From JABJAG01 sp965222215 (GTDB taxonomy: Bacteria; Pseudomonadota; Alphaproteobacteria; UBA6615): DNA of 64,000 bases. Of the stretch, positions 50,272 to 58,947 are shown piece after piece; position 1 is the stretch's first letter; every line of letters begins with the position of its first letter. The notes beneath the pieces were generated by a model. The model saw nothing but the letters and a program-made list of their open reading frames with translations. It was not told the origin of the DNA and made no database searches. The translations under genes were made by a program, and so were the position numbers. The stretch covers positions 682,001-746,000 of the forward strand of contig OZ244931.1 in assembly GCA_965222215.1 (NCBI GenBank), read 5' to 3'.

Positions 50272-52614
50272 TCACGCGGCCGCGCTGGTTTTTTCCCAAG
50301 GCCGGTCCTGGCCGGTTTGCAGCGGCCGACCGACCGGAAGTGTGACGCTGAATGTGGTGCCGACCCCGACTTCGCTTTCGACGTCGATGTTGCCGCCGTG
50401 CATGACGACGAGATCGCGTGCGAGATTGAGACCAATGCCGGTCCCCGGAATGCCTTCCGACGTCGACGCGCGGAAGAACCGGTCGAACAATCTGGACAGA
50501 TCGGCCTTGGGTATGCCGACGCCGTTGTCGGCCACCTCGATTCGGACATGGCCGTCCGGCGTGGCGGAGCCCGCAATCGAAATATCGGGGTGCTCGGGCG
50601 AATACTTGACCGCGTTGCTGATGAGGTTCGTGAAGACCTGATCGAGCAGTGAGGGGTCGCCATCGACCCGCGGCGGCAGGTCTTCGAGATCGATGTCGAG
50701 CGACAGTGTTTCGCAAAGCTCGCTCTGGCGCTCGCACACGGCTTCGAGCAGGGCGCGAAGATCGACCGGTTTGCTCTTCATCTGAATCCGGCCCTCATCG
50801 AGACGTGACGCCGACAGCGTGCTCTCGATCAGGTCCAGCATCCGGGCGACCGCGCCCCGTATGCGCGATGTCCGTTTGGCGAGTTCTTCCGGCGCGAGAT
50901 CGTCAAGCCTGCGCTCGATGCGCTGGGCGGCCCCGTCGATGATCGCCAGCGGGGTCCGGAACTCGTGTGACGCCACGGATATGAACTTTCGTTGAAGCGC
51001 GCTGAATTCCTTTTCGTTTTGAAGCGCGGTCTCGAGCTGTGCCGCCTTTTCGCGCACTTCCGCAGTGCGCGAACGGACAAGTTCCTCCAGCCGGTCGCGA
51101 TGATCGCTCAGTTCATCCTGGGTCTGGCGCAGTTGCGCGATGCGCGATTGCAGCTGGCGTTCCTTTTCCAGGAGTTCGGCTTCCGCCCTTTTTCGCTCGC
51201 TGATGTCGCGGGCGATAACCGCCACGCCCCGCGTTGTGCCATCGTCCTCTCGCACGATGGAAAAGCGCAGCGACACCTCGATGAGGCTGCCGTCCTTGCG
51301 TTGGCGGACGGTTTCGTGAGGCGGCAGTTGCTCGCCGGCGAGACAACGCCGCAGCAGGCTCGCGGTTTCGTTCTCGTACCCGTCCGGCGCCACGCAGGAA
51401 ATGCTCTGGCCCATGATCTCGTGGGACTCAAACCCATAGAGGCGCTCGGCGCCGCTGTTCCAGCTCGTGACGATCCCCGCTTCCGTCAGGGTGAGGATGG
51501 AATCCGCCGATTGTTCGACGATCGCCGCCAGTTCCCCGAGCTTGGTTTCTGCGCGGCGTCGTTCCGAAATTTCCGCCTGAAGCGGGCGCGTCAGAGCGCG
51601 CATGAGGAAATAGCCCGAAAGGCTGGCGATCAGCGTTGACGCGATAATCGAAGCAATCGCGACCCACCTGGTTCGTTCCAGTTCGAGAACCCTGTTGTCG
51701 AGAATGCGGAACAACTCCGGCACGATCTCGTCGAACAACGCAAAGGTTGCCGCAATGGACGACGAGCCGAGCTCGAAAATCCGGTCCGGCGTGCCGCGCA
51801 GTTCGCCGGACGCCAGCATGGCGTGGAATGCGTTGGTGTCGCGTTCGAATGTCTCGAACTTGGATGCGAGGTTCCGCGCGATGTCCGGGTCTTCCGCGAC
51901 CGCCACATTGTACCCGTAGAACAGATTGTCGTGTGCAAGCGTGAGGGCCCAGTCGTCGACGCTCAGCCGATTGCTCTCCTGTCGCGTGATCGGGTTGCCG
52001 TGCGAGACGATGTTCACCGCCCGGGTTCGTGCCGAGTTCAACTGGGCCACCATGCGCGGGAGTTCATGGATGATGAGCCGCGTGAGATGGGTCGTATCGA
52101 GCGAGGCGTCGAGTTCGAGGTTGGCCGTGTTGCCGACATGGCGGAACAGCGTCACGAGCTTCTCCTGGATCGAACCGTTCTTCGTGAGAACATCGTATGA
52201 AACGTTCCCATGCCGGGTGTGGTCGACGCCGTCCCAGTCACGGTGCAATTCTTCCAGCCGGTGCAGAAGTTCGAACGGGTCTCCTTCGGACAGGGCGCGC
52301 GAGACGATTCGATCGATGGTGTCGTCGATCTGCGTGATCGTCGCCTGCAGTTCGCGCGACGGGGGCCGGTTGTTCGAAGGCGGGAGGCTGTCCATGCGCT
52401 GATGCAGCGCGGCGTGTCGCGGGATGAGTTCGAGCAACTGACGAAGATCCACAAGATACTCGATCCCGGCGATCTCGGTCTCGGCGACCCGGATCTGCGT
52501 ATTGCGTTCCTCGACGAGGATCAGAACGAAGACAAACAGGGGCAGGAGCAGCGTCATCGACGCGAGCAGAAGCCTGGAAGCCAGGCTCGACCTGAGATGT
52601 TCCCGTGAACCCAT
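50272..52614 (-). CDS. Membrane sensor histidine kinase with PAS domain
   Basis: The protein (about 780 residues) has one N-terminal helix, a large periplasmic helical sensor part (about 35-325), a second helix near 340, a PAS domain (about 360-490) and a coiled coil. A HisKA domain follows with the phospho-His in SVASHEFRTPLAI, then the ATPase domain with N-box NLISNAVKYSPEH, VADNGVGIPK and GTGIGLNLARDLVVMHGG. The start is given as ATG 52614 (GAGGG seven bases before); 52629 and 52659 are alternatives. The pair with the response regulator is clear. The signal is not known. Confidence 0.9.
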   Translation of the reverse strand: MGSREHLRSSLASRLLLASMTLLLPLFVFVLILVEERNTQIRVAETEIAGIEYLVDLRQLLELIPRHAALHQRMDSLPPSNNRPPSRELQATITQIDDTIDRIVSRALSEGDPFELLHRLEELHRDWDGVDHTRHGNVSYDVLTKNGSIQEKLVTLFRHVGNTANLELDASLDTTHLTRLIIHELPRMVAQLNSARTRAVNIVSHGNPITRQESNRLSVDDWALTLAHDNLFYGYNVAVAEDPDIARNLASKFETFERDTNAFHAMLASGELRGTPDRIFELGSSSIAATFALFDEIVPELFRILDNRVLELERTRWVAIASIIASTLIASLSGYFLMRALTRPLQAEISERRRAETKLGELAAIVEQSADSILTLTEAGIVTSWNSGAERLYGFESHEIMGQSISCVAPDGYENETASLLRRCLAGEQLPPHETVRQRKDGSLIEVSLRFSIVREDDGTTRGVAVIARDISERKRAEAELLEKERQLQSRIAQLRQTQDELSDHRDRLEELVRSRTAEVREKAAQLETALQNEKEFSALQRKFISVASHEFRTPLAIIDGAAQRIERRLDDLAPEELAKRTSRIRGAVARMLDLIESTLSASRLDEGRIQMKSKPVDLRALLEAVCERQSELCETLSLDIDLEDLPPRVDGDPSLLDQVFTNLISNAVKYSPEHPDISIAGSATPDGHVRIEVADNGVGIPKADLSRLFDRFFRASTSEGIPGTGIGLNLARDLVVMHGGNIDVESEVGVGTTFSVTLPVGRPLQTGQDRPWEKTSAAA

Positions 52615-52730
52615 CTTTCCGGCCCTCATGTCCCGCCGGCCATTGGCGGGATTGCGCATCGAGTGTTGCGGGCGGAGGTTAAGCCGTTCTTAATTCGGGA
52701 CGGGTTTCGTTCGCGATTACGTGATCGCGG

Positions 52731-53372
52731 TTATTCGGCGAGCCAGTCCTGCCAGGCGCGCCAATCGGTCAGAAGTCCGGAAATCAGGGCGTATCCGTCC
52801 CCCACGGCGTGGACGCCATCACAATCGCGTTGATGTTGCGCCCATGCGGGGTCGCCGCCGAGTTTCTCGAACAGGTCGAGATAGGGGATACCGAGCTCGC
52901 CACAAAGTTGGGCGTAGCGCGCGCTCAACGACGCGGTGCGATCGTTGTTGAAGTGGTAGGCGATGCCGTTCGGAAACACATAGGGCTGCATCTCGTCGAT
53001 GGTGGGGATGGGGCCGAGCATGAGGGTCGGCAACCAGTCGCGGGCGGCCGAGAGTATCTCGCGTGCATTCGCGACGGAGCGTTCCTCCGGCACCCGCACG
53101 CCGACACCCATTTCCTCCGCCGCGTCGTTGACGCCAAAAGAGAACACCAGCCGGCCGTTCACATGATCGGGCAGGCGCGGCGCGCATTCGTTGCGCCACC
53201 GCGGGAGGATCATATCGGTCGTGTCGCCGCGCACGCCCATGTTGTAGAGCGTCAGGTCATGACCGCGCGCCGTTTCCGCGACACAGGCCCGTCCCGGCCA
53301 GCCGAGGAAGTCCGTATCGCCGCTGCCGACCGTGATGCTGTCGCCCACGAAACAAATGCGCAGAGTAGCCAT
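52731..53372 (-). CDS. SGNH/GDSL-family hydrolase
   Basis: The 213-residue protein has block I FVGDSITVGSG, block II GVRGDTT, block III FGVNDA and block V DGVHAVGDGY of the SGNH family. It lacks a signal peptide. Members are esterases, lipases or deacetylases. Its start has GGGGGAA upstream. The 309 bases between this gene and the next + strand gene hold the tandem repeats and the first copy of the duplicated leader. Confidence 0.88.
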   Translation of the reverse strand: MATLRICFVGDSITVGSGDTDFLGWPGRACVAETARGHDLTLYNMGVRGDTTDMILPRWRNECAPRLPDHVNGRLVFSFGVNDAAEEMGVGVRVPEERSVANAREILSAARDWLPTLMLGPIPTIDEMQPYVFPNGIAYHFNNDRTASLSARYAQLCGELGIPYLDLFEKLGGDPAWAQHQRDCDGVHAVGDGYALISGLLTDWRAWQDWLAE

Positions 53373-53415
53373 CGTTCTGATTCCCCCGAGGTCCGTTTCC
53401 TACTTGTCCGCCTGT

Positions 53416-53556
53416 GCGGCGCCACTGGCGCCACGGGCTTTCTTCTGTTGATTCCTACCCGCCGGCTTACGCGGCGCCACTGGCGCCACGGATTTTCTTC
53501 TGTCGATTCCTACCCGCCGGCTTACGCGGCGCCACTGGCGCCACGGTCCGGCGGGT
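53416..53556. repeat. 55-bp tandem repeat, 2.5 copies
   Basis: Units start at 53416, 53471 and 53526, a constant 55-base period. Each begins GCGGCGCCACTGGCGCCACG and continues TTTCTTCTG..GATTCCTACCCGCCGGCTTAC. The third copy is cut short and ends in CCGGCGGGTAG, the inverse of CTACCCGCCGG from the other copies. Each unit contains the palindrome GGCGCC-ACT-GGCGCC. It lies in the region between the SGNH gene and the phage-type genes. Confidence 0.9.
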
Positions 53557-53599
53557 AGCCTGCAGTTGATTTTTGCATTCATCGGCTCGCGGGGATAGC

Positions 53600-53653
53600 G
53601 TGCACGAAATTCAGGATCACGATGATGCGCCCGCCCGGCACCGCCCGGCGGGC
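53600..53653 (+). repeat. Duplicated leader with hairpin, copy 1
   Basis: GTGCACGAAATTCAGGATCAC and GCGCCCGCCCGGCACCGCCC followed by GGCGGGC match copy 2 at 54084-54137 with only one or two changes near the joint. The second half forms a GC hairpin (GCCCGCC..GG / CCGGCGGGC); the following T-rich run is interrupted here. The start of the small exported protein gene follows 29 bases later. Confidence 0.88.
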
Positions 53654-53681
53654 GCTTTCTTTTCGGGAAAGGGATGCCCCC

Positions 53682-54029
53682 ATGGCACGAGACGAAGTTT
53701 TGAAACAGGCGATACGGAATTGTTTGCCGGCGCTTGCCGGAATCGCCGTGACGGTGTGCGGACCGGCGCCGGCCGACGGGTCCGGTCTTGCGCAGGCGGG
53801 CTGCGGCCAGCGCGCCGCGATGGTCGATCGCCTGTCGGAGGATTTCGGTGAACATCCCACGGCGTTCGGACTTGCCGATTTCGGGCACGTCGTCGAAGTG
53901 CTCGTGTCGGCCGACGGCGGGACATGGACCATCCTGGTGACCCGTTCCGACGGTGTGAGCTGCATTGCGGCGGCGGGCCGTCACTGGCAGGAGCCGGCGA
54001 AAAAAGAGATTCCCGGGCGCCAGAGCTGA
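53682..54029 (+). CDS. Small exported protein, phage-linked hypothetical
   Basis: The 115-residue protein has a signal-like N-terminus and a short domain with QAGCGQRAAMVDRLSEDFGEHPTAFGLADFGHVVEVLVSADGGTWTILVTR, including two cysteines. I recall similar small proteins beside terminase genes in alphaproteobacterial prophages; no function is known. The start at 53682 has AAAGGGA upstream. It lies between the two leader repeats. Confidence 0.7.
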   Translation: MARDEVLKQAIRNCLPALAGIAVTVCGPAPADGSGLAQAGCGQRAAMVDRLSEDFGEHPTAFGLADFGHVVEVLVSADGGTWTILVTRSDGVSCIAAAGRHWQEPAKKEIPGRQS

Positions 54030-54083
54030 GACCGGGCGTCCACCTGCACTTCGATTTTGCCGTTTCGGTTGCGTCCCGCTAGG

Positions 54084-54137
54084 GTGCACGAAATTCAGGA
54101 TCACATGATTGCGCCCGCCCGGCACCGCCCGGCGGGC
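54084..54137 (+). repeat. Duplicated leader with intrinsic terminator, copy 2
   Basis: Second copy of the leader: GTGCACGAAATTCAGGATCAC, then the same GC hairpin, here followed directly by TTTTT (terminator-like). The small terminase start follows at 54161 with GGAGG in between. It lies 484 bases from copy 1, with the exported protein gene between them. Confidence 0.88.
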
Positions 54138-54160
54138 TTTTTGATGAGCAGGAGGCGGCG

Positions 54161-54586
54161 ATGGCGCGAGGCAGGCCTGTCAGCGCGGCGAAGCGCCGAA
54201 AGTTCCTGGAGTGCCTTCAGGAATGCGGACAGATCGCTGAATCGTACAGGAGCGCGGGCATCCCCTGTTCCACCCTTTACCGCTTGCGGCAGCTCGATCC
54301 GGCGTTCGCCCGGGCCTGGGACGAGTCGCTCGAAATCGGCCTCGACCGGCTGGAAGACGAGGCCATCCGCCGTGCGCTGACGGGAATTGAGCATCCTGTT
54401 TTCTATCAGGGCCGTGAGGTGGGAAGCGTGCGCAGGTATTCGGACGGCCTGCTGACGTTCATGCTCAAGAGACGGCGGCCCGAACGGTATCGCGATCGCT
54501 TCGACCTGGAGGCAAGCGACGATATCAAGCGACTTCTGGAAGCGGTTGCCGACGGCAGCCCCGACGAGTTCGAAACCGGTGACTGA
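54161..54586 (+). CDS. Probable phage small terminase subunit
   Basis: The 141-residue protein has an N-terminal helix-turn-helix-like region (KFLECLQECGQIAESYRSAGIPCSTLYRLRQLDPAF) and a helical middle, closing with LLTFMLKRRRPERYRDRFD, a pattern common in small terminases. It overlaps the large terminase start by a few bases. The ATG has GGAGG upstream. It would bind the DNA end before packaging by the large subunit. Confidence 0.8.
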   Translation: MARGRPVSAAKRRKFLECLQECGQIAESYRSAGIPCSTLYRLRQLDPAFARAWDESLEIGLDRLEDEAIRRALTGIEHPVFYQGREVGSVRRYSDGLLTFMLKRRRPERYRDRFDLEASDDIKRLLEAVADGSPDEFETGD

Positions 54587-56072
54587 ACCGATATTCACCC
54601 ATGCCGCCAGCCATTTTTCGGTCCCTGCGTGGCGGCTGAACCATCTCTACTGGATTCGCGATGCCCGTGGGCGCCGGGTTCGCTTTCGCATGAACCGCGC
54701 GCAACGGACCCTCTTCGACAACCGGCACAGCGCGAATATCGTCCTCAAGGCGCGCCAGCTCGGCATGACCACGTTTATCCAGTTGCTGATGCTGGATGCG
54801 TGCCTGTTCAACCCGAACCAGACAGCCGGAACGGTGGCGCATACGCTGCATGACGCGGAGACGATCTTCCGCGACAAGGTGCGCTATCCCTACGAGCATC
54901 TGCCGGACGAACTCAAACTTTGTCTGCCGACTGTCAGCGATTCAGCGCGTGAACTGTCGTTCGCGAACGGGTCGAGCCTGCGGGTCGGCACCAGCCTTCG
55001 GTCCGGGACGTACCAGTACCTGCATATCTCCGAACACGGCGCGATCTGCGCGCGCCATCCGGGCAAGGCGGCCGAGATCCGCGCCGGCGCGCTGAACACC
55101 GTTCATCCCGGCCAGACCATTTTCATCGAATCGACCGCGGAGGGCCGTGACGGCGATTTTCACGATTTCTGCCAGGCGGCGCGCCGCCGTGCCGCGGAGG
55201 GCCTGCCGCTGACCGACCTGGATTTCCGGTTTCACTTTTTCCCCTGGTGGGAAAACCCGGGCTATGCGCTGCCGCCCGGGCGCGTGCGCCTCACGCCGTC
55301 GGCCGAGCGCTATTTCGACAAGCTGGAAGCGGACGGGGTCCGGCTCACCGGGGCGCAGAAAGCCTGGTACGCGAAGAAAGCCGAACAGCAGGGGGATCGA
55401 ATGATGCGCGAGTTTCCCTCAACGCCGGACGAGGCGTTCGCGGCGTCCATCGAGGGGGCGTATTTCGCCCGGGAGATGGCGCAGGTGCGTGCGGAGGGGC
55501 GCATCTGCACGGTGCCGCACGAGCCGGGACTGCCCGTGAACACGTTCTGGGACCTGGGGATCAACGACAATTGCGCGATCTGGTTTCACCAGCGCGCCGG
55601 CCGCGAGGACCGGTTCATCGACTACCTGGAGGCGAGCGGGGAGGGGCTGCCGCACTATGTGCGCCTGTTGCGCGACAAGCCCTATACATACGGAACGCAC
55701 TTCCTGCCGCACGATGTGGAAGTGCGCGAGCTCGGCACCGGGTTGTCGAGACGGCGGATGCTGGAAGACCTGGGCGTGCGGCCGATCCGCACCGTGCCGC
55801 GAACGACGGATATCGGTGTCGATATCCAGGCCGCGCGGAACGCGCTGGCGCGCTGCTGGTTCGATGGGCGGCGGTGCGGGGCGGGCCTGAAACATCTCGA
55901 TTCCTATCGCCGCGAATGGGACGACCGGGCCGGGGTCTGGAAGGATCGCCCGCGCCACGATGCCGCGTCGCACGGGGCGGACGCGTTCCGCATGTTCGCG
56001 GTGGGCTTCCGGCCGGAGCCGAGCCTGTTTCCCGAGACCGTCGGCATGGACTGGGATCCGCTACAGGGGTGA
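54579..56072 (+). CDS. Phage terminase large subunit
   Basis: The 497-residue ATPase-nuclease has the deviant Walker A KARQLGMTT at residues 57-65, an IFIESTAEG Walker B region, and C-terminal nuclease acid residues in WDLGINDNCAIWF and SHGADAFR. It cuts and packages DNA into the prohead. The start is given as GTG 54579, which overlaps the small terminase stop; the TTG at 54546 is less likely. The size fits intact terminases. No frameshift is seen. Confidence 0.92.
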   Translation: MTEPIFTHAASHFSVPAWRLNHLYWIRDARGRRVRFRMNRAQRTLFDNRHSANIVLKARQLGMTTFIQLLMLDACLFNPNQTAGTVAHTLHDAETIFRDKVRYPYEHLPDELKLCLPTVSDSARELSFANGSSLRVGTSLRSGTYQYLHISEHGAICARHPGKAAEIRAGALNTVHPGQTIFIESTAEGRDGDFHDFCQAARRRAAEGLPLTDLDFRFHFFPWWENPGYALPPGRVRLTPSAERYFDKLEADGVRLTGAQKAWYAKKAEQQGDRMMREFPSTPDEAFAASIEGAYFAREMAQVRAEGRICTVPHEPGLPVNTFWDLGINDNCAIWFHQRAGREDRFIDYLEASGEGLPHYVRLLRDKPYTYGTHFLPHDVEVRELGTGLSRRRMLEDLGVRPIRTVPRTTDIGVDIQAARNALARCWFDGRRCGAGLKHLDSYRREWDDRAGVWKDRPRHDAASHGADAFRMFAVGFRPEPSLFPETVGMDWDPLQG

Positions 56073-56270
56073 GGCCGGTGTCGGTGACGTCGGGTGCACA
56101 AGTGAATATGTTGCTGCACGGGCTGTCGAGGCGCTTCTGGAGCCGAGAAACTCCGACCGAAAATAGGACAGGCCTATAAAGCCACATTTGTCATGGCCGG
56201 ACATGGTCCGGTCATCCCCGTCTGTGGGACTGGAATTGGGCGCTCGCCACATCCCATAATCGTCGCCGCC

Positions 56271-56924
56271 ATGAACGACCACAAGTTTCCCGCCTATACG
56301 GAGCGCGAGCGCGCTGCCGACCGGTGGGTGCATCGTGCCGGACTGACGTTCGCGCCGGTGGCCGTGACGGTGCTTCTCGGTGCGGCGGCACTGCTGCGCG
56401 ACGGGGCGACCGTCGCGGTGCTGGCCGTCTACGGCGCGGGCCTGCTGGCCATGATCGGCTGTTCGGCCTGGTACAATCTGGAAACCCGGCCCGCCCGGCG
56501 CGAGGTGGTCCGGCGGCTCGACCATGCGGCAATCTACCTGATGATCGCGGGCACCTACACGCCGTTCGCGGTCCGCGCGCTCCCGGAACGCGAGGGCGCG
56601 ATCCTGCTGGCCGTCGTGTGGGCCGTGGCGCTGGCGGGTGCGGCCCTGAAGCTCGCCGCGCCGCGCCGGTTCGAGACGCTCGGCGTCGTCGCCTATCTCG
56701 CGCTGGGCTGGTCGATCGTGCCGCTCGCCCGGCCGCTGTTCGACTCCGTTCCGGTGCTGAGTTTTGCGCTGCTGATGGCGGGCGGCGTGATCTATACCGC
56801 CGGTGTCGGCGTCCACCTGTGGCGCGCGCTGCCCTACCAGAACGCGGCCTGGCACGCTCTGGTGCTCGTCGCCGCGGCCTGTCACTACGCGGCGGTGGCG
56901 GACACCGCGCTGTTCGCCGGCTGA
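56271..56924 (+). CDS. Hemolysin III/PAQR family membrane protein
   Basis: The 217-residue protein has seven hydrophobic helices and the family motifs: the N-terminal AADRWVH, HAAIYLMIAGTYTPF and a late HYAAVADTALF histidine. Hemolysin III-like proteins are membrane hydrolase/receptor relatives with an unclear bacterial role. The ATG at 56271 is used; no strong ribosome site is visible. It breaks the phage-type run after the terminase but shares its strand. Confidence 0.88.
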   Translation: MNDHKFPAYTERERAADRWVHRAGLTFAPVAVTVLLGAAALLRDGATVAVLAVYGAGLLAMIGCSAWYNLETRPARREVVRRLDHAAIYLMIAGTYTPFAVRALPEREGAILLAVVWAVALAGAALKLAAPRRFETLGVVAYLALGWSIVPLARPLFDSVPVLSFALLMAGGVIYTAGVGVHLWRALPYQNAAWHALVLVAAACHYAAVADTALFAG

Positions 56925-56931
56925 CCCCGGG

Positions 56932-57357
56932 TCAGAACGTCTGCGCGCCCTCCAGCGCGGCGAGGCCGGCGTTGGCGCAGATGCGGTCCTGCTCGCCGGT
57001 GCCCGAGCCGATGCCGACCCCGCCGATGCACCGGCCGTCGACGATGATCGGCAGCCCGCCCGGCAGGTTGATGCGCTTGCCCTGGGTGGCGATGGCGAGG
57101 CGGAGGTCCACGCCCTCGGCGATCTCTCCGGTCGGCCCCCGGTAGATGGCCGCCGTGACGGCCTTGGCGATGGCCGTGTCGTTGGAGAGCGCGAACGCGC
57201 CGTCCATGCGCATGAACACGATCAGGTGGCCGCCGTCATCGACCACGGCGATACACTGGGGCTGGCCGATCTCGACCGCTTTGGCGGCGGCGGCGCGGAC
57301 GATCTTGCGCGCGCCGGCTTCGGTGAGTTTGGCGTGGGGTTTGATGTCGTCGGACAT
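56932..57357 (-). CDS. GlcG/HbpS-like protein
   Basis: The 141-residue protein contains the family pattern AVVDDGGHLIVFMRMDGA, the NLPGGLPIIVDGRCIGGVGIGSGTGEQD stretch and DRICANAGLAAL. GlcG/HbpS-type proteins bind small ligands such as haem or act in glycolate gene clusters, though no partner is present. The ATG at 57357 has GAGGAT upstream. Confidence 0.9.
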   Translation of the reverse strand: MSDDIKPHAKLTEAGARKIVRAAAAKAVEIGQPQCIAVVDDGGHLIVFMRMDGAFALSNDTAIAKAVTAAIYRGPTGEIAEGVDLRLAIATQGKRINLPGGLPIIVDGRCIGGVGIGSGTGEQDRICANAGLAALEGAQTF

Positions 57358-57385
57358 GGGATCCTCGTTGCGTTTGTTGTCTGGT

Positions 57386-58198
57386 TCAGTCTCGCGTGGG
57401 CTGGCCGTTGCGGTAGAACTCCAGCCGTTCGAGCAGGTCGACCAGGTCGTCCGTTCGGCCCTGCTGGCGCAGCAGGCCGAAAAGCTCGCGCTCCGACATC
57501 GCCATGTCGGCGCCGTTGGTCTCGCGCTTGAGGAAGTCGATCGCGCGTTCGATGGCAACCACGGCCTGACGGTACTCGCCCGCTTCGGCGTGGGCGGCGG
57601 CGAGGGTCGAGAGGATTTTTGACGTCGTTCGCTGCCTGAGAGCCGCATTGGCCCATCGGATGGCCCGGGTGCCGTCCCGCACCTGGATGTCGGGCGATGT
57701 CGACAGGATCCAGGCGAGCGACGTCATGCCCTCGACCAAACCGCGGGTGGCGGCTTTCCTGTACCAGTCCGCCGCCTGAGCGTCGGACTTCTCGACGCCG
57801 CGGCCGAATTCATAGGCGATGCCGATGTTGTACATCGCCCGGGCGTCGGTGCGCGCGGCGGCGCGCCGGTAGTAGACGAGCGCCAGCGAGTAGTTCCGGC
57901 TGACGCCCTTGCCCTGGGCGTACATCGTGCCGAGGTTGTTCATGGACTTGACGTGACCCTGGTCCGCCAGCCGCGTCCAAATGGCGGCGGCACGCTCGTA
58001 CTCCCCGCGGACGTAGGCCTCGTACCCGCGACGGAACTCCTCCGCCTGGACCCGGTTGGTTTCCGGCGGGCTGAGGGGCGACCGGGCACCGGGTGGCAGC
58101 GGCTGGCGCGTTTGCGCCAGCGCCGCGCTTTCGAACAGGCCGGCGACCGCGAGGGTGGCAGCCAGCAGGATTCCGGCGCGCCGGGCGAAGGAAAGCAT
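57386..58198 (-). CDS. Exported Sel1-repeat protein
   Basis: The 270-residue protein has a signal peptide (cleavage near ALA-QT) and about four Sel1 repeats between residues 45 and 210 (for example MNNLGTMYAQGKGV, MYNIGIAYEFGRGV). A C-terminal helical part contains MAMSERELFGLLRQQGR. The ATG at 58198 has GAGAGG upstream; longer reading to the right only re-reads the neighbour gene. It lies close to the following membrane protein gene on the same strand. Confidence 0.87.
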   Translation of the reverse strand: MLSFARRAGILLAATLAVAGLFESAALAQTRQPLPPGARSPLSPPETNRVQAEEFRRGYEAYVRGEYERAAAIWTRLADQGHVKSMNNLGTMYAQGKGVSRNYSLALVYYRRAAARTDARAMYNIGIAYEFGRGVEKSDAQAADWYRKAATRGLVEGMTSLAWILSTSPDIQVRDGTRAIRWANAALRQRTTSKILSTLAAAHAEAGEYRQAVVAIERAIDFLKRETNGADMAMSERELFGLLRQQGRTDDLVDLLERLEFYRNGQPTRD

Positions 58199-58206
58199 CC
58201 GGCCTC

Positions 58207-58650
58207 TCACAGCGCGCCGCGTTCGTGGCGGCGGCTTGCCGCGCTGCCGCGGACCGCGCCGATCGCCAGGATCATGGCGAACACATGCACCGCCAGTTGC
58301 GGGCCCGGTTCCGGGACGCGGGCGAGCAGCAGCAGGGTGTCGAGGACGAGCACGACCAGCAGCGTCCAGGCCGCGACGCGCGAGCCGCGCCAGCAATAGG
58401 TGCCGAGCGCGCCGTAGAGCAGCGCGAGGAAAAGCTGGATCGTGGCGGGGATGAGCGCGTCGCCGCTGATCCGCGATTGTTCGGGGACGATCAGGATGAT
58501 CAGCACGGCGCCGAGCAGGAAATGCACCGCGACCATGATCCAGCCCGCGCCGCCGCCGTTGCGCATGGCGCGCGCCGCGGCCTCCGGCGTGCCGGTGCGC
58601 GGATAGAAGACCTGTTGCAGCCCGGCGGCGATTTTCCTGCCCGTTTCCAT
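58207..58650 (-). CDS. Small multi-helix membrane protein, unknown
   Basis: The 147-residue protein has four hydrophobic segments (WIMVAVHFLLGAVLIILIV, IQLFLALLYGALGTYCW, VAAWTLLVVLVLDTLLLLA, LAVHVFAMILAIGAV). The start is taken as the ATG at 58650; an upstream one adds 12 residues. No known family. It is nine bases from the Sel1 gene and probably in the same transcription unit. Confidence 0.65.
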   Translation of the reverse strand: METGRKIAAGLQQVFYPRTGTPEAAARAMRNGGGAGWIMVAVHFLLGAVLIILIVPEQSRISGDALIPATIQLFLALLYGALGTYCWRGSRVAAWTLLVVLVLDTLLLLARVPEPGPQLAVHVFAMILAIGAVRGSAASRRHERGAL

Positions 58651-58733
58651 GGCGGCATCCAAACATTCGCGCCGCGCGCGCGCCACCGGGAAATTGTTCG
58701 TTCAAACCCGATCAGACGAAAGGCGATCCGCCC

Positions 58734-58943
58734 ATGAGCGCGATTTTCTCGAAACCGTCACCGCCCGCCCTGCCGCCCCTGCCGCCACCCCCCGAGCCGG
58801 CCGACCCGGACGTGGAGGCGGCGCGCAAGCGCGCGCTGGCGGCCGCGCGGAACGCCAAGGGCCGGGCGGCCACGATCCTGACCGGCGGACAGGGCCTGAG
58901 CGGCGATGCGCCGGTGAACAAGAAAACCCTGCTGGGAGCATGA
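58734..58943 (+). CDS. Short Pro/Ala-rich phage-type protein
   Basis: The 69-residue protein begins MSAIFSKPSPPALPPLPPP and has a helix with ARKRALAAARNAKGRAATILTGG, ending NKKTLLGA. This shape is common for small proteins next to head-tail connector genes in podovirus-like phages. Its role may be in the portal or internal assembly; it is not proven. AAAGGCGAT lies upstream. Confidence 0.72.
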   Translation: MSAIFSKPSPPALPPLPPPPEPADPDVEAARKRALAAARNAKGRAATILTGGQGLSGDAPVNKKTLLGA

Positions 58944-58947
58944 GACG

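Noticed and set aside
53400..54125. Minus-strand open frame that encodes Pro/Ala repeats across the 55-bp repeats
   Set aside because: It spans two repeat families and runs opposite the exported protein; repeated peptides reflect the DNA repeats, with no ribosome site.
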